A DNA stretch of 64,000 nucleotides from Paralichthys olivaceus (lineage: Eukaryota; Chordata; Actinopteri; Pleuronectiformes; Paralichthyidae). The position numbers were made by a program, and so were the translations under genes. Shown one piece after another: positions 1-10,995 of this stretch; position 1 is the stretch's first letter, and each line of letters begins with the position of its first letter. The notes beneath the pieces are model-generated. The model worked only from the letters and a program-made list of their open reading frames with translations, was not told the DNA's origin and searched no databases. Where the stretch lies: NCBI RefSeq assembly GCF_024713975.1, contig NC_091114.1, positions 3,320,001-3,384,000 on the forward strand, given 5' to 3'.

Positions 1-657
1 CAGATTGACTGGAAGTGGTCAGATGGGTTCACAGGGAGTGGAGCTGAATATAGGAACTGGCACGGGTCTAACCCAAACTATTATGCGGCCAATCAGCTCT
101 GTGTGGGCATGTGGGAACATGGAGGATGGGTTGATGTAAACTGCCAAAGACAGACTGCATTTGTCTGCTACAAAGGTAATGATGTGTTTTATATTGATCT
201 TTACTATACAACATAATGTCTAAAATATAATTTTGAAAACATTGTGATCTAAACAATCACTCTTTTGTTCTCTAACTTAACTGCAGGAACATTAGAGGAT
301 TCTGACTTTGTGGTAGTGAATACAAAAAAGACTTGGACTGAGGCTCAGAGGCACTGCAGAGAACAATACACAGATCTGGTCACTGTGAGGAACAAAGCTG
401 ACAACGACAAGATACATAACTTGATGCAACATGAAGGAGAGGTGTGGATCGGTTTGTACAGAGATCCTCAGATCTACTGGTCTGACGGGAGTGGCTACTC
501 ATTCAGCTCCTGGTATCAGGGTGAAATCGTACTTGGCTCGATGAAAGTCGTATGTGGTGTTGCAGATTTGCAGCAGGGAGGAAAATGGAGGTTATTGTCC
601 TGTGAAGAAACATTTCCATTTGTCTGCTACAGCGTGCGTGGATGGTGCTTCCTTTAG
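1..657 (+). CDS. C-type lectin-like gene A, 5' cut by window edge (end of CTLD1 plus whole CTLD2)
   Basis: Coding pieces are 1..175 (last part of CTLD1, frame 1) and 287..657 (CTLD2), joined in phase 1 across a 111-base GT-AG intron. CTLD1 shows DWKWSD, the variable loop WHGSNPNYYAANQLC, then GGWVDVNC and the closing FVCYK. The calcium-site triplet is NPN and the usual Glu before the third Cys is Gln, so mannose-type binding is doubtful. CTLD2 starts GTLEDSDF and carries WIGL and a C...C pair but neither EPN nor WND, as in all members here. The frame stops at 655-657 after CYSVRGWCFL. Splicing at a weak donor (634) to the acceptor at 780 would stop at once with TGA, so either way the protein ends after CTLD2. 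Family: fish secreted two-CTLD lectins (mannose-receptor-like names in databases). The first exons lie outside the window. Confidence 0.85.
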
Positions 658-1447
658 TGAAAGAGAGAGAATACATCCTTTCATTAGATTTACAGTTATT
701 GTGTCATTAGAGATTCTTATAACATGAATGAATTCATGAATATTTGGATGATGTTTGTTCTGTCTATTGTTTCTTTACAGTGAGAGAAACTACAAATGTT
801 TTGTGATGTACTTGAATGTTATCACTTCATTAATCTGCTCTGTGATGTTTCTTCAAGACAAACTGACACTTTGGAACATTTTTACTTTGTCTGGTTTCAG
901 ACTCCTTCACTAATTCTCCTTGTGAATGAGATTTCAGCTCTTAGCTCTCAGCTCGCTCACCACACAACTTGTGTGTGTGAGTATTTGTCTTCACCACTGA
1001 TCCAGTTCAGCTGCATGTTTGATGCTGGGATTGATATAATCATCATATAATCTGAGATTTCAGTTTAAACCCAAAGCTTAAAAAAACAAGCAAAACCCAT
1101 GGGATGTTCATTTTTTTGTTTTAAATGAAAAAACAAAAACAGAGAGAAGTCATCTTTCAGTTTTTGTTGTCAGAATAAAAAGCAAAATAAAACAAACTCT
1201 TTTAAAAATGACCTGGTTTTGGTTTCACGCAAACCCCTGTTTTATAGAAAATAGATTGGTAAGATTGAGTAGATGTAAAAAAAATGTCAATGAATTATGC
1301 ATCAATAAATCTGTGTATATGCAACATAAATAAATAGCGTATGTGTTCTTTTATTTTCTTTTTGACCTAAAATACCTTGAGCAGCACACAAGTAGCTTCA
1401 TTCAGCATATGTATTGAAATAGTGACCAGCAGAGGTCGCTACATATA
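658..1447 (+). other. 3' UTR and downstream spacer of lectin A
   Basis: This is the 3' region shared by all short-class lectins. It has an acceptor-like site at about 780, a block at 781-1050 that is nearly identical in A, C, D, E and G, and an AATAAA signal at 1174-1179. An open frame of 84 codons (796-1050) is conserved only because the whole block is. I see no independent gene. The stretch ends with AT-rich sequence and the motif CAGCAGAGGTCGCTA near 1430. Confidence 0.6.
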
Positions 1448-2074
1448 GAAGTGTTGTCATGTTGACTCCTTTGCATCATTTTCAGGAAGTGGAATAATTC
1501 TTCCAGGCAGTGCTGCTGTAGAGCTGCTGTTTGTGGGTGAGATCAGGAAACACACAACATGCTGGGGCTGAGTTGGTGCTCGGGCCTAGAAGGACTGGAT
1601 CTGAGACATGTGCTGCAAATGGTGTCTCCATGAACACATCCATGTTGTAAAGATGAACACTGGATACCTGAAAGCAGGCTTAAATATTCAGTATGGTTAC
1701 AGCCTGAGGATAGTGACTTCATTCACTTTTATTTGTTTAGCACCAGATCAGGAAATAGATTTTCTCAAGGCACTTTACATGGTAAAGTTGAGACCTTGTA
1801 AAATGATAGAGAAACCCAACAGTTCCCACAACGAGCAGCACTGACGACTGTGTAGAGAAAAAAAACTCTCTTCTACTAGAAGTAAAAAACCTCAAGAACC
1901 AGATTCAATGTGAGCGTCCAAAGAGAAAGAGGAGAGAGAGAGACCAGGAACTATTGTCAGACTGGTTGTCATGAAAATAATTTATAGATGATAGCAGTAT
2001 AATAATAATAATAATACTCATCATCATCATTTCTTTCTCTTCTCTTTTCATCCTTATTTTCATGTGATCTACAT
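1448..2074 (+). repeat. Array block X, copy 1
   Basis: Block of about 625 bases found eight times in the array. It starts with a pyrimidine-rich stretch and AG followed by an exon-like 57 bases (about 1486-1542) and a GT donor, runs through a widespread teleost repeat (CAAGGCACTTTACATGGTAA, then AGAGAAACCCAACAGTTCCC), and ends in AG-, TAA- and CATCAT-rich simple sequence. A 78-codon frame inside (1608-1844) recurs in the other full copies but spans the dispersed repeat, so it is not called a gene. Confidence 0.7.
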
Positions 2075-2753
2075 GTGAGGGCTGACATGCAGAAGAAGAA
2101 CACTGCCCTCTGCAGGTAAGGTTAGATGGAGTCTTCCTGCCTTTATAAGGACAGGTGTGGGCAATCAGTGTCTCTTTGCCTGAATCCTGGTAGATGTGGG
2201 GGGGGACTGCTTGGTGTGTGCAGGTAAGGGAGATCTGGGGAGAAACACTGCTTGTATGGTTTGAGTTGAAATCTAATGAGGTTTCTTGTATATCTAGTTG
2301 TAGTAAAGCTGTGTCCTGATGGATCCTGACTGATCCTCTGCTGTGTAGCCCCGTGGTGAAGAGGTAGGCCATAGATAACAACCTTTGTTTGGTTAACAGT
2401 AGGCATATCGCTGATAACATAATAATGGAATCCTTTAGGAAACTCAGCCCTTGTCTCCCACTCATTTGAGCCAGAGTAGTCTGCTGACCATCCTTCCTAG
2501 TGTCTCCTTTAATCAGGGCCCCAGAGTGAGCAAGGTATTCTAAACAGGTGTGGTCCTGTAGGTATTTTTGCCAGTGGATACAAATTATGTTGACCATGTT
2601 TTCCCTCATTGCAGACTAAGTGCCAGACTGCTGCTTTGCCTGCAGTTCACCTATATCGTCGGGCTAACTTGATCTTTGTTGAACTGGGCTTAATCTTAGT
2701 TCTTGGGTGAATAGTCCATGATTTGTATATTGTTCCACAACTAACTGCTATAC
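2075..2753 (+). repeat. Array block Y, copy 1
   Basis: Unclassified block found four times in the array (also near 12412, 16391 and 20996). It includes a TATA-like CTTTATAAGG near 2140, a run of G near 2195-2205 that differs in length between copies, and a stretch ending near AACTAACTGCTATAC. No open frame that I would call a gene. Copies 1 and 3 continue into the LINE; copies 2 and 4 continue into block Z instead. Confidence 0.55.
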
Positions 2754-3839
2754 ATAAAACATGTATAAAAAGATGGCGCCGTACTAACGGCTGCCTGGCA
2801 TAGCAGCTCCTGGTATTACTGTCGGTTTTGTGTGTTTTTATTACCCTTGCTGTTTGTTTTTATATTTATTTTTGCACTGCTCTGTGCATCTTCGTACCGA
2901 TCAATGACGAAATGCTTTTGCAACTGATTGGACACTTTTTTATAACTTTTAACCGCACTCCGGTCTCTTCGGATCACTGGGAGCATGCCTGCAACACACG
3001 CCGGCATTGTTTACAGGTGGTGTCACCCCAGGCACGTCACCGTTAAACAGCGTGTCTGCAGCCTGGACATCGAGCTCGTCGCCGTCGGACTTCGTCCATA
3101 TTATTTGCCGAGGGAGTTTACCAGTGTTTTCGCCATCACTGTTTATATTCCTCCATCTGGGAACGCAGAAGCAGCGTGTGACGTCATCCACACTGTGACT
3201 GCAGGATTACAGAGACAACACTCTGGGGCCTTCATCGTCATCACAGGTGACTTTAACCATGCTTCCCTCTCATCCACAATCCCAACATTCTTCCAGTTTG
3301 TAAAATGTGCCACCTGTGAAAATAAGACTTTGGACCTGCTGTATGCAAATGTTAAGGATGCATACAGCTCCACTGCCCTGCCACCACTGGGCAGGTCAGA
3401 CCACAACCTAGTCCTGCTCTCACCATCATACAAGCCTGTGGTTCAGCGGCACCCAGTCAAAGTGAGGACAGTGAGGGAATGGTCTCCTGAGGCCATGGAA
3501 TCACTGCGTGGAGCGCTGGAGGCCACACACTGGGATGCTCTGTATGAGCCACATGGTGAGGACATTGATGGCCTGACTGACTGTGTCTCTGAGTACATTG
3601 GGTTCTGCATAGACAACACCATCCCCACTAAAGAGGTCCGCTGTCTGGGCCTGAGCCGGCTTTACTTCCTGAGGAGACTCGGGTCCTTCAATGTCTGCAA
3701 CAAGATGCTGCAGATGTTCTATCAGTCTGTTGTGGTGAGCACCATCTTCTTTGCTGTGGTGTCCTGGGGTGTGGGCATCAAGACAAAGGACGCCAACAGA
3801 CTGAACAAAATCAGCAGGAAAGCTGAGTCTGTGGTTGGC
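2754..3839 (+). mobile_element. Internally deleted CR1/L2/Rex-type LINE, copy 1
   Basis: Begins near AAGATGGCGCCG, a common LINE 5' start, and holds one long frame (2985-3923, the last part being host sequence). The first two thirds are the C-terminal half of an endonuclease/exonuclease/phosphatase domain, with ITGDFNHA and the late GRSDHNLV motif. The frame then jumps from PTKEVR to CLGLSRLYFLRRLGSF, which belongs after the reverse transcriptase. The RT core with its catalytic FADD-type motif is missing, so the element cannot copy itself. It also lacks a 3' tail, ending around 3839 where array sequence resumes. The second copy at 17072 has the same deletion and ends, so it spread by array duplication and not by fresh insertion. 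Confidence 0.8.
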
Positions 3840-4140
3840 TATATAGTCCTTTCATTTGTCTTGAATACTGTGTCTGGCCACGTATTGGATGGAATTAGAG
3901 GGGATCACAACATTAATAGATAAACATTTCAAACATCCCTGTCACAGAGGTATCATTGGATCCACAGTGTGAGCAACATAAAGAGACATTCATTCCCTCA
4001 CCACCTGCACAGGGGTGGAGGCAGAGACCAGTGTTGGTCCCATATGATCAGAACTATCTGCATAGTGAAATGAGATAAAAATGAGATAAAGAACTCCTGC
4101 TAGAGAGGTTTTACAATGCAAAGCAGCCAGAACAACATAA
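3840..4140 (+). repeat. Orphan copy of lectin upstream block P (before B)
   Basis: Positions about 3884-4073 match the block just upstream of each lectin start (ATTGGATGGAATTAGAGG through GATCAGAACTATCTGCATAG), but no lectin follows. The sequence runs into AACTCCTGCTAGAGAGG and then block X copy 2. The same arrangement precedes gene F. This looks like the scar of a lost or never completed gene copy. Confidence 0.6.
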
Positions 4141-4765
4141 AGAAGTGTTGTCACGTTGACTCCTTTGCATTATTTTCAGGAAGTGGAATAATTCTTCCAG
4201 GCAGTGCTGCTGTAGAGCTGCTGTTTGTGGGTGAGATCAGGAAACACACAACATGCTGGGGCTGAGTTGGTGCTCGGGCCTAGAAGGACTGGATCTGAGA
4301 CATGTGCTGCAAATGGTGTCTCCATGAACACATCCATGTTGTAAAGATGAACACTGGATACCTGAAAGCAGGCTTAAATATTCAGTATGGTTACAGCCTG
4401 AGGATAGTGACTTCATTCACTTTTATTTGTTTAGCACCAGATCATAGAATAGATTTTCTCAAGGCACTTTACATGGTAAAGTTGAGACCTTGTAAAATGA
4501 TAGAGAAACCCAACAGTTCCCACAACGAGCAGCACTGACGACTGTGTAGAGAAAAAAAACTCTCTTCTACTAGAAGTAAAAAACCTCAAGAACCAGATTC
4601 AATGTGAGCGTCCAAAGAGAAAGAGGAGAGAGAGAGACCAGGAACTATTGTCAGACTGGTTGTAATGAAAATAATTTATAGATGATAGCAGTATAATAAT
4701 AATAATACTCATCATCATCATTTCTTTCTCTTCTCTTTTCATCCTTATTTTCATGTGATCTACAT
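4141..4765 (+). repeat. Array block X, copy 2
   Basis: Same make-up as copy 1: the exon-like 57 bases near 4179-4235, the teleost dispersed repeat, and AG/TAA/CATCAT simple sequence. It joins directly to block P of gene B, skipping block Y. Confidence 0.7.
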
Positions 4766-5143
4766 ATTGGATGGAATTAGAGGGGATCACAACATTAATA
4801 GATAAACATTTCAAACATCCCTGTCACAGAGGTATCATTGGATCCACGGTGTGAGCAACACAAACAGACATTCATTCCCTCACCACCTGCACAGGGGTGG
4901 AGGCAGAGACCAGTGTTGGTCCCATATGATCAGAACTATCTGCATAGTGAAATGAGATAAATGAGAAAAAAATTGTTTTCTGCATCTTTGCCTTTTTGCA
5001 TAAAGAATGCAACAGAACACTGACTGTTCTACTGTCAGTAGAAGAGGAGGAGCTGGTGTTACATTTCCCTAAATCTACATGAGAACTGGTTAAGTTTACT
5101 GTTGGTGATGAACACTGGCACAAACAGTCCACAGAGCAGCAGC
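4766..5143 (+). promoter_or_regulatory. Upstream block P and 5' UTR of lectin B
   Basis: The block is present before every complete lectin gene and strongly conserved. A TATA-like TTTTTGCATAAAG lies around 4991-5003, about 140 bases before the start codon. A small inverted repeat (TTCTACTGTCAGTAGAA) near 5027 and the run GAACACTGGCACAAACAG lie between it and the ATG. That this is the core promoter is inferred from position and conservation; no transcript evidence is available. Confidence 0.4.
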
Positions 5144-7386
5144 ATGATGGAAGGGATCTTCTTTGGTGTCTTGTGTCTCTCAGGTCAGTGAATTTCACTC
5201 TTTGTATGATGTCTAACAGAAGATCTGAATATAGAGATTCATTTGAGTCTTCATACATAACACAAATAACTGGTTTCATCCTCAGGGTGCCTCACCTTCT
5301 CCACATGCCTCCTCCATCAGTACCACTTTGTGTCTGAAGCAATGACTTGGACTGAAGCTCAGAGCTACTGCAGAGGGAGGTACACAGACCTGGCCACCAT
5401 TGAAACCACTGAAGAAATGAAGAAACTTAAAGACACAGTTTCTGCTGCTGGTTACAGCTCTAAGGTTTGGATTGGCCTGTACAGTCAGATTGACTGGAAG
5501 TGGTCAGATGAGTTCACGGGGAGTGGAGCTGAATATAGGAACTGGGACAAGTCTCATAATGAACCAGACTATCATGCAGCCAAGGAGCTCTGTGTGGGCA
5601 TGTGGGACATTGGAAGATGGTCTGATTATCACTGCCATAGAGAGACTGCATTTGTCTGCTACAAAGGTAATGATGTGTTTTATATTGATCTTTACTATAC
5701 AACATAATGTCTAAAATATAATTTTGAAAACATTGTGATCTCAACAATCCCTCTTTTGTTCTCTAACTTAACTGCAGGAACATTAGAGGATTCTGACTTT
5801 GTGGTAGTGAATACAAGAAAGAATTGGACTGAGGCTCAGAGGCACTGCAGAGAACACTACACAGATCTGGTCACTGTGAGGAACGAAGCTGACAACGACA
5901 AGATACATAACTTGATGCGACATAAAGTCTGGGTGTGGATCGGTTTGTACAGAGATCCTCAGATCTACTGGTCTGACGGGAGTGGCTACTCATTCAGCTC
6001 CTGGTATCAGGGTGACATCGTACTTGGCTCGATGAAAGTCGTATGTGGTGTTGCAGATTTGCAGCAGGCAGGAAAATGGAGTTTATTGTCCTGTAGAGAA
6101 AGATTTCCATTTGTCTGCTACAGCATCCCAAGTGAGAATCTTTTTTGTATTTCTAAGTTGCTTGTTTGGTATTTGTAAGTTTTCTGACAGGCCTGATCAA
6201 GCTGTCTTGTAGGCAACATGCAGCCCGGAGACCAGACGCTCCGCCCTCTGTGTTTTACATCAAAAGTCTGAGTTGTTCTATCACCACAGGAAGAACTGTA
6301 GGTTTCACTAAACTATACAACACGTTACACCTGTGTTTTGTTTCTCTCCTCGTTCTTTGTCTGAGCTGAAGTTGAGACGTTGGTGAAGGTGAGGGTGAAG
6401 CTGCAGGACTCCTCTGTGGACCTGAATGACCGTGCTGTGAGAGAACAGATTCTGAAAAAGGCAAGTCTCCAAAATCCACCCTGAGACATTAACTCATTCA
6501 TGGACCCTGGACACATGTATTACAGAGTTTGACATCATCAAATAACCATGAAGTAGATGAGTGAATGTAAAAAACTCAGCCACAGATGTTCCACAATGCA
6601 AAGCAGCCACAACAATGAAAGAAATAGAATCAAATGTTTGACTGGTCATGACGAAAGTGTCACTTTGTGACCTGATGCTGTTTATGTGTCCAGAGCTGCA
6701 GGATTCAGACAAACCACAATTCTTCTATTATTATTATTATTCATATTATTGGTATGGTTATTATTATATGAATTGTTGCTGCTATCACTAATAACATCTT
6801 TACATTCATAATTATCACTCTTATTGTTTTCATTATAACAACTAGTCTGTCACAGCTGAAACCTGATGGTGCACGACCTGGTCTCTCTTTCCTCCTATCT
6901 CTCTCTGTTCTCTTCCCTCTTTTCCTCCCTCCTCTCCTCCTCCTATATCTCTCTCTCTGTTCTCTTCCCCTCTTTTCCTCCCTCCTCTCCTCCTCCTATC
7001 TCTCTCTCTTCCCCTCTTTTCCTCCCTCCTCTCCTCCTCCTATCTCTCTCTGTTCTCTGCTGCTCACAGTGGGAACTGTTGGGTTTCTCTACAATGTTTA
7101 AGGTCTTGATCTTCTATGTAAAGTGCCTTGGGATAATGCATGTTATCATATACACGCTATATAAATCTAATTGAATTGACTAAATAAAAACATAACCCTT
7201 TGTCTTAGGGAGCAAAGGAATCTGTTTCACGTATTTAAATAGCTGCCATTTGTTTTCCAGCTCCAGGAAAGATTCAACGAGAAAGGACTGAGTGGCGTCA
7301 CCTTGGAGTGGAAAGAAAAGTCTGATGGGAAAGTTTTCCACAAGGAGGAAAAAGGTTCCGACAAGAAAAAAAAGACTGAGCTCTGA
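5144..7386 (+). CDS. Two-domain C-type lectin gene B, long class with basic tail (5 exons, 329 aa)
   Basis: Exons 5144..5183, 5286..5666, 5778..6131, 6372..6460 and 7261..7386; phases fit throughout (990 coding bases). The first exon encodes the hydrophobic start MMEGIFFGVLCLSG, a likely signal peptide finishing in exon 2. CTLD1 (about residues 15-140) has WIGL and the loop WDKSHNEPDYHAAKELC, two residues longer than in the short class, then RWSDYHC: an EPD triplet with the Glu kept but Ser replacing the Asn of WND. CTLD2 has WIGL but no sugar-site triplets. The tail reads IETLVKVRVKLQDSS... and ends in a Lys-rich stretch before KKTEL, as in other fish lectins of this type. Intron 4 has a GC donor (AAG|GCAAGT). 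The acceptor of exon 4 was placed at CTGAAG| (6371) because the CAG used in F is CTG here. Probably a secreted lectin; ligand unknown. Confidence 0.88.
6880..7055 (+). repeat. Pyrimidine-rich minisatellite in intron 4 of lectin B
   Basis: About three imperfect repeats of a 50-60 base CT-rich unit (CCTCCCTCCTCTCCTCCTCC with CTATCTCTCTCTGTTCTC). The same place in gene F (25185-25300) holds fewer units, so copy number differs between the two duplicates. Confidence 0.75.
7118..7180 (+). repeat. Teleost dispersed repeat tail in intron 4 of lectin B
   Basis: AAGTGCCTTGGGATAATGC followed by CGCTATATAAATCTAATTGA resembles the end of a very common teleost repeat (consensus around TGCCTTGAGATAA ... 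GCTATATAAATAAA). Also in gene F at about 25360-25422, so it predates the B/F duplication. Confidence 0.5.
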
Positions 7387-7587
7387 AATTTTAATTCAAC
7401 TTTGAATGCATGCACCAATGTTTCATGTCTGCACATATACACACCACTATCACTGTACACAGTTAAACCATAGCAATGAATGCTGTTGTAGAAACATTAG
7501 CCTTTGTGTGCTTATATGCTTAAACTGTGCGTTATATCCAGCATAAAGAAATGTAATCATGTATGCACCCTTACTGGAATGATTGTT

Positions 7588-8182
7588 TGTTGCACATATA
7601 TTTAACGTGTGGAAATGTAAGAATTTAAAAAATGCAGATAGACATCGCCGGAATCTAATGGAGTCTGGAGACAGGACCTTCGAAATCGAGTAAGGCCTGA
7701 AACAGAGGCCTCCAAACCTCCAAGATTTATAATGGTGTCAAAGTTGGACCAACAACCACCTCTTTAATACACCATTAGAATCGAGCCCTGACGTGACTGT
7801 AGGGGGAGACAAAGTCAACTTGGGAAAGTATGACACCATTCGGTTCGGGACGAATCAGAAGTTTTGAACCAGAAAGGAAGTGGAGAGATCCACCTCCTGA
7901 TTGGTTGAACGGGCAACAGCAGAGACGAGGATGAGTATATATAAAGTATATATAGTAGAGTATATATATAAGCAGAAGGTTTGAAGCTCAGTCTTCAGTT
8001 GGCTTCAGGAGCCAGCTCTGGTTTACATCTTGTAAAAGAATAAACTCTACTGCATTGAACTCTGACCATCTCCAGTGAATTCTTTTGACCAATACTGAGA
8101 CTCCAGTAAAAGCAAAGTATACGTGTTGAAAAGAAGTCTCGACTTAGTATCTGGCCCAGTGTTTGACTTTTTCTCTCCAACA
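7588..8182 (+). mobile_element. LTR-like segment (solo terminal repeat fossil) behind lectin B
   Basis: A 595-base segment bounded by TGTTG and CAACA. In order it shows a CCAAT-type ATTGGTTGAACGGG, TATA-rich sequence, then AAGCTCAGTCTTCAGTTGGC and an AATAAA about 60 bases on, the layout of an LTR with U3, R and U5. There are no internal virus genes beside it, so a solo LTR of a retrovirus-like element is the best reading. No clear target-site duplication is seen. A matching copy lies behind gene F (25830-26428), hence it was already there before the duplication. Confidence 0.45.
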
Positions 8183-8712
8183 AAGCTTCCTGTAGAAGAG
8201 TCTGACCCTCATCATTAACACTGTTATTTACACTTTACTAACAAATCCTTTGTTTTCTCACTCACAGGTTTGCAAAGGGGCAACAAATAACCACAGGTTT
8301 TGAAATGATTTCTGAATAATGTCTAAAGGATCAGACTCACATTCAAACCCAGACATCCCATAAATTGACACTGATTCAGTTCAATGCTTTAAGAGACAGT
8401 CCTGAATTATTGCAGTGTGTGCAGGTGCAGCCCCATTACCCCAACATCCCTTAACAGGAATGTACACAAGGACTGCACATACAACACACACACAAACACC
8501 CACACACACACATATATATATACATATATATATATATATGTATATACGGAAGCCCTAAAGGGTCATACATACATACATTTTATTCCACCCGTTTTCCAGT
8601 GATAACGAGATAATTAATTTGAGATCTCCAGAAAAGAAATGTGTTTTGATTCAAAGATGTGTTTGATTTAAAGATCCAGGTACTTCTTCACAAAGCTAGT
8701 ACCACTGGAAAC
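8183..8712. other. Spacer behind lectin B with CA/TA microsatellite
   Basis: Continuation of the sequence downstream of B, including a good acceptor-like TTTTCTCACTCACAG near 8268 that could belong to a 3' UTR exon. A CA then TA microsatellite sits at about 8486-8546. The matching region behind F has a shorter CA run and then about 1.6 kb of extra sequence. No gene seen. Confidence 0.5.
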
Positions 8713-8864
8713 TTGTGTTTTGTTTCTCTCCTCGTTGTTGAAGCTGCAGGACTCCTCTGGACCTGAATGACCCTGCTGTGAAAGTAACCATGAGGGACAT
8801 GAGTGAATACAGAGAACTCCTGCCAGAGAGGTTTTACAATGCAAAGCAGCCAGAACAACAGAAA
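8713..8864 (+). pseudogene. Remnant of a lectin tail exon (exon 4) and its intron
   Basis: ACTCCTCTGGACCTGAATGA and the preceding TTTGTTTCTCTCCTCGTT match the end of intron 3 and exon 4 of genes B and F, but about 40 bases covering the acceptor and exon start are missing and the rest is altered. The following AGAGGTTTTACAATGCAAAG matches intron 4. It looks like the trace of a long-class lectin that once stood before gene C. A matching trace stands before gene G (28436). Confidence 0.6.
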
Positions 8865-9251
8865 GAAGTGTTGTCATGTTGACTCCTTTGCATTATTTTC
8901 AGGAAGTGGAATAATTCTTCCAGGCAGTGCTGCTGTAGAGCTGCTGTTTGTGGGTGAGATCAGGAAACACACAACATGCTGGGGCTGAGTTGGTGCTCGG
9001 GCCTAGAAGGACTGGATCTGAGACATGTGGTGCAAATGGTGTCTCCATGAACACATCCATGTTGTAAAGATGAACACTGGATACCTGAAAGCAGGCAAAG
9101 AGAAGGAGGAGAGAGAGAGACCAGGAACTATTGTCAGACTGGTTGTAATGAAAATCATTTATAGATGATAGCAGTATAATAATAATAATAATACTCATCA
9201 TCATCATTTCTTTCTCTTCTCTTTTCTTCCTTATTTTCATGTGATCTACAT
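8865..9251 (+). repeat. Array block X, copy 3 (internally deleted)
   Basis: Both ends of block X are present, but the middle, which contains most of the teleost dispersed repeat, is missing between GAAAGCAGGC and AAAGAGAAGG (near 9096). The other seven copies keep it. Confidence 0.7.
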
Positions 9252-9344
9252 ATTGGATGGAATTAGAGGGGATCACAACATTAATAGATAAACATTTCAA
9301 ACATCCCTGTCACAGAGGTATCATTGGATCCACGGTGTGAGCAA

Positions 9345-9723
9345 AGATAAGATAAGATACAATAAGAAAGACTTTATTCATCCCACACTGGGGAAATTTC
9401 AACATTACAGCTACAGAAGGGCATTAAGGTAGAGAAAAATAATAAGAAAAAAAAAATATAGATATAAAGAAAAATGTAAACACTATACAAAGACACCAGA
9501 AATTCACTGTGATATTGCACATGGGAAGTGGAAAATATTCATAGGATGTAACAATTCAAAAAGTATTACACACACACCTAAAGACTGAATATGAATATTG
9601 CACATGAGATAGATATATATGTAGGAGGTAGATTCAGAAAACTGAGAGGAATAATTATTACACTGTTTTTACGTGTTTGTTGAAAAGTCTTATGGCTGTT
9701 GGGATGAAGGACCTTCGAAACCT
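9345..9723 (-). mobile_element. LINE 3' end inserted in the upstream block of lectin C
   Basis: On the - strand this ends with CCCAGTGTGGGATGAATAAAG and a short (TTATC)n, the known 3' end of CR1/L2/Rex-type teleost LINEs. The other end (TATGGCTGTTGGGATGAAGG) also reads as LINE sequence in reverse. It splits block P between GTGAGCAA and CAACACAAAC, leaving a short CAA duplication. The same insertion is present before gene G (29275). Confidence 0.7.
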
Positions 9724-9996
9724 CAACACAAACAGACATTCATTCACTCACCACCTGCACAGGGGTGGAGGCAGAGACCAGTGTTGGTCCCATATGATCA
9801 GAACTATCTGCATAGTGAGAGGCCATGCCATTTTGCATCTTTGCCTTTTTGCATAAAGCATGCAACAGAACAATGACTGTTCTACTGTCAGTAGAAGAGG
9901 AGGAGCTGGTGTTACATTTCCCTAAATCTACATGAGAACTGGTTAAGTTTACTGTTTGTGATGAACACTGGCACAAACAGTCCACAGAGCAGCAGC
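9724..9996 (+). promoter_or_regulatory. Gene-proximal part of block P and 5' UTR of lectin C
   Basis: Same proximal sequence as before B, with TTTTTGCATAAAG near 9846-9858 and the small inverted repeat, but cut off from the distal half of block P by the LINE insert. Promoter role is inferred. Confidence 0.4.
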
Positions 9997-10995
9997 ATGA
10001 TGGAAGGGATCTTCTTTGGTGTCTTGTGTCTCTCAGGTCAGTGAATTTCACTCTTTGTATGATGTCTAACAGGAAATGTGAATATAGAGATTCATTTGAG
10101 TCTTCATACATAACACAAATAACTGGTTTCATCCTCAGGGTGCCTCACCTTCTCCACATGCCTCCTCCATCAGTACCACTTTGTGTCTGAAGCAATGACT
10201 TGGACTGAAGCTCAGTGCTACTGCAGAGGGAGGTACACAGACCTGGCCACCATTGAAACCACTGAAGAAATGAAGAAACTTAAAGACACAGTTTCTGCTG
10301 CTGGTTACAGCTCTAAGGTTTGGATTGGCCTGTACAGTCAGATTGACTGGAAGTGGTCAGATGGGTTCACAGGGAGTGGAGCTGAATATAGGAGCTGGGG
10401 ATGGTTAGAGCCAAACAATCATGGAGCCAATCAGCTCTGTGTGGGCATGTGGAAACATGGACGATGGGTTGATGCTAAATGCCAAAGAGAGACTGCATTT
10501 GTCTGCTACAAAGGTAATGATGTGTTTTATATTGATCTTTACTATACAACATAATGTCTAAAATATAATTTTGAAAACATTGTGATCTCAACAATCCCTC
10601 TTTTGTTCTCTAACTTAACTGCAGGAACATTAGAGGATTCTGACTTTGTGGTAGTGAATACAACAAAGAATTGGACTGAGGCTCAGAGGCACTGCAGAGA
10701 ACACTACACAGATCTGGTCACTGTGAGGAACAAAGCTGACAACGACAAGATACAGAACTTGATGCGACATAAAGAACAGGTGTGGATCGGTTTGTACAGA
10801 GATCCTCAGATCTACTGGTCTGACGGGAGTGGCTACTCATTCAGCTCCTGGTATCAGGGTGAAATCCTACTTGGCTCGATGAAAGTCGTATGTGGTGTTG
10901 CAGATTTGCAGCAGGGAGGAAAATGGAGGTTATTGTCCTGTGAAGAAAGATTTCCATTTGTCTGCTACAGCGTGCGTGGATGGTGCTTCCTTTAG
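9997..10995 (+). CDS. Two-domain C-type lectin gene C, short class (3 exons, 261 aa)
   Basis: Exons 9997..10036, 10139..10513 and 10625..10995, phase 1 at both joints. Signal peptide as in B. CTLD1 carries the loop WGWLEPNNHGANQLC, so the EPN triplet of mannose-type lectins is present, but the Glu two places before Cys is Gln and WND is WVD. Calcium-dependent mannose binding is therefore uncertain. An extra Cys sits next to the conserved one in AQCYCRGRY, shared only with G. CTLD2 shows KNWTEAQ (a possible N-glycosylation site) and a loop GEILLGS. The protein stops after CYSVRGWCFL, or after CYS if the weak donor at 10972 is used. AATAAA at 11508. Confidence 0.88.

Noticed and set aside
796-1050. 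84-codon frame behind each short-class lectin (MFCDVLECYHFINLL...)
   Set aside because: Lies in the 3' UTR after the lectin stop; conservation equals that of the surrounding non-coding sequence and the copy behind G is shorter.
1608-1844. 78-codon open frame starting MCCKWCLHEHIHVV, repeated in seven X blocks
   Set aside because: It spans a dispersed teleost repeat, has no signal or domain, and is kept because the whole block is nearly identical, not because the frame is protected.
2985-3923. 312-codon frame as a possible host nuclease gene
   Set aside because: It is a LINE endonuclease half-domain joined to the end of a reverse transcriptase protein, and the last part reads into array spacer.
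4872-5279. 135-codon frame on the - strand across the upstream block and first intron of lectin B (also at C, D, E, F, G)
   Set aside because: Antisense shadow across promoter, signal exon and intron 1; no known domain and no splice logic.
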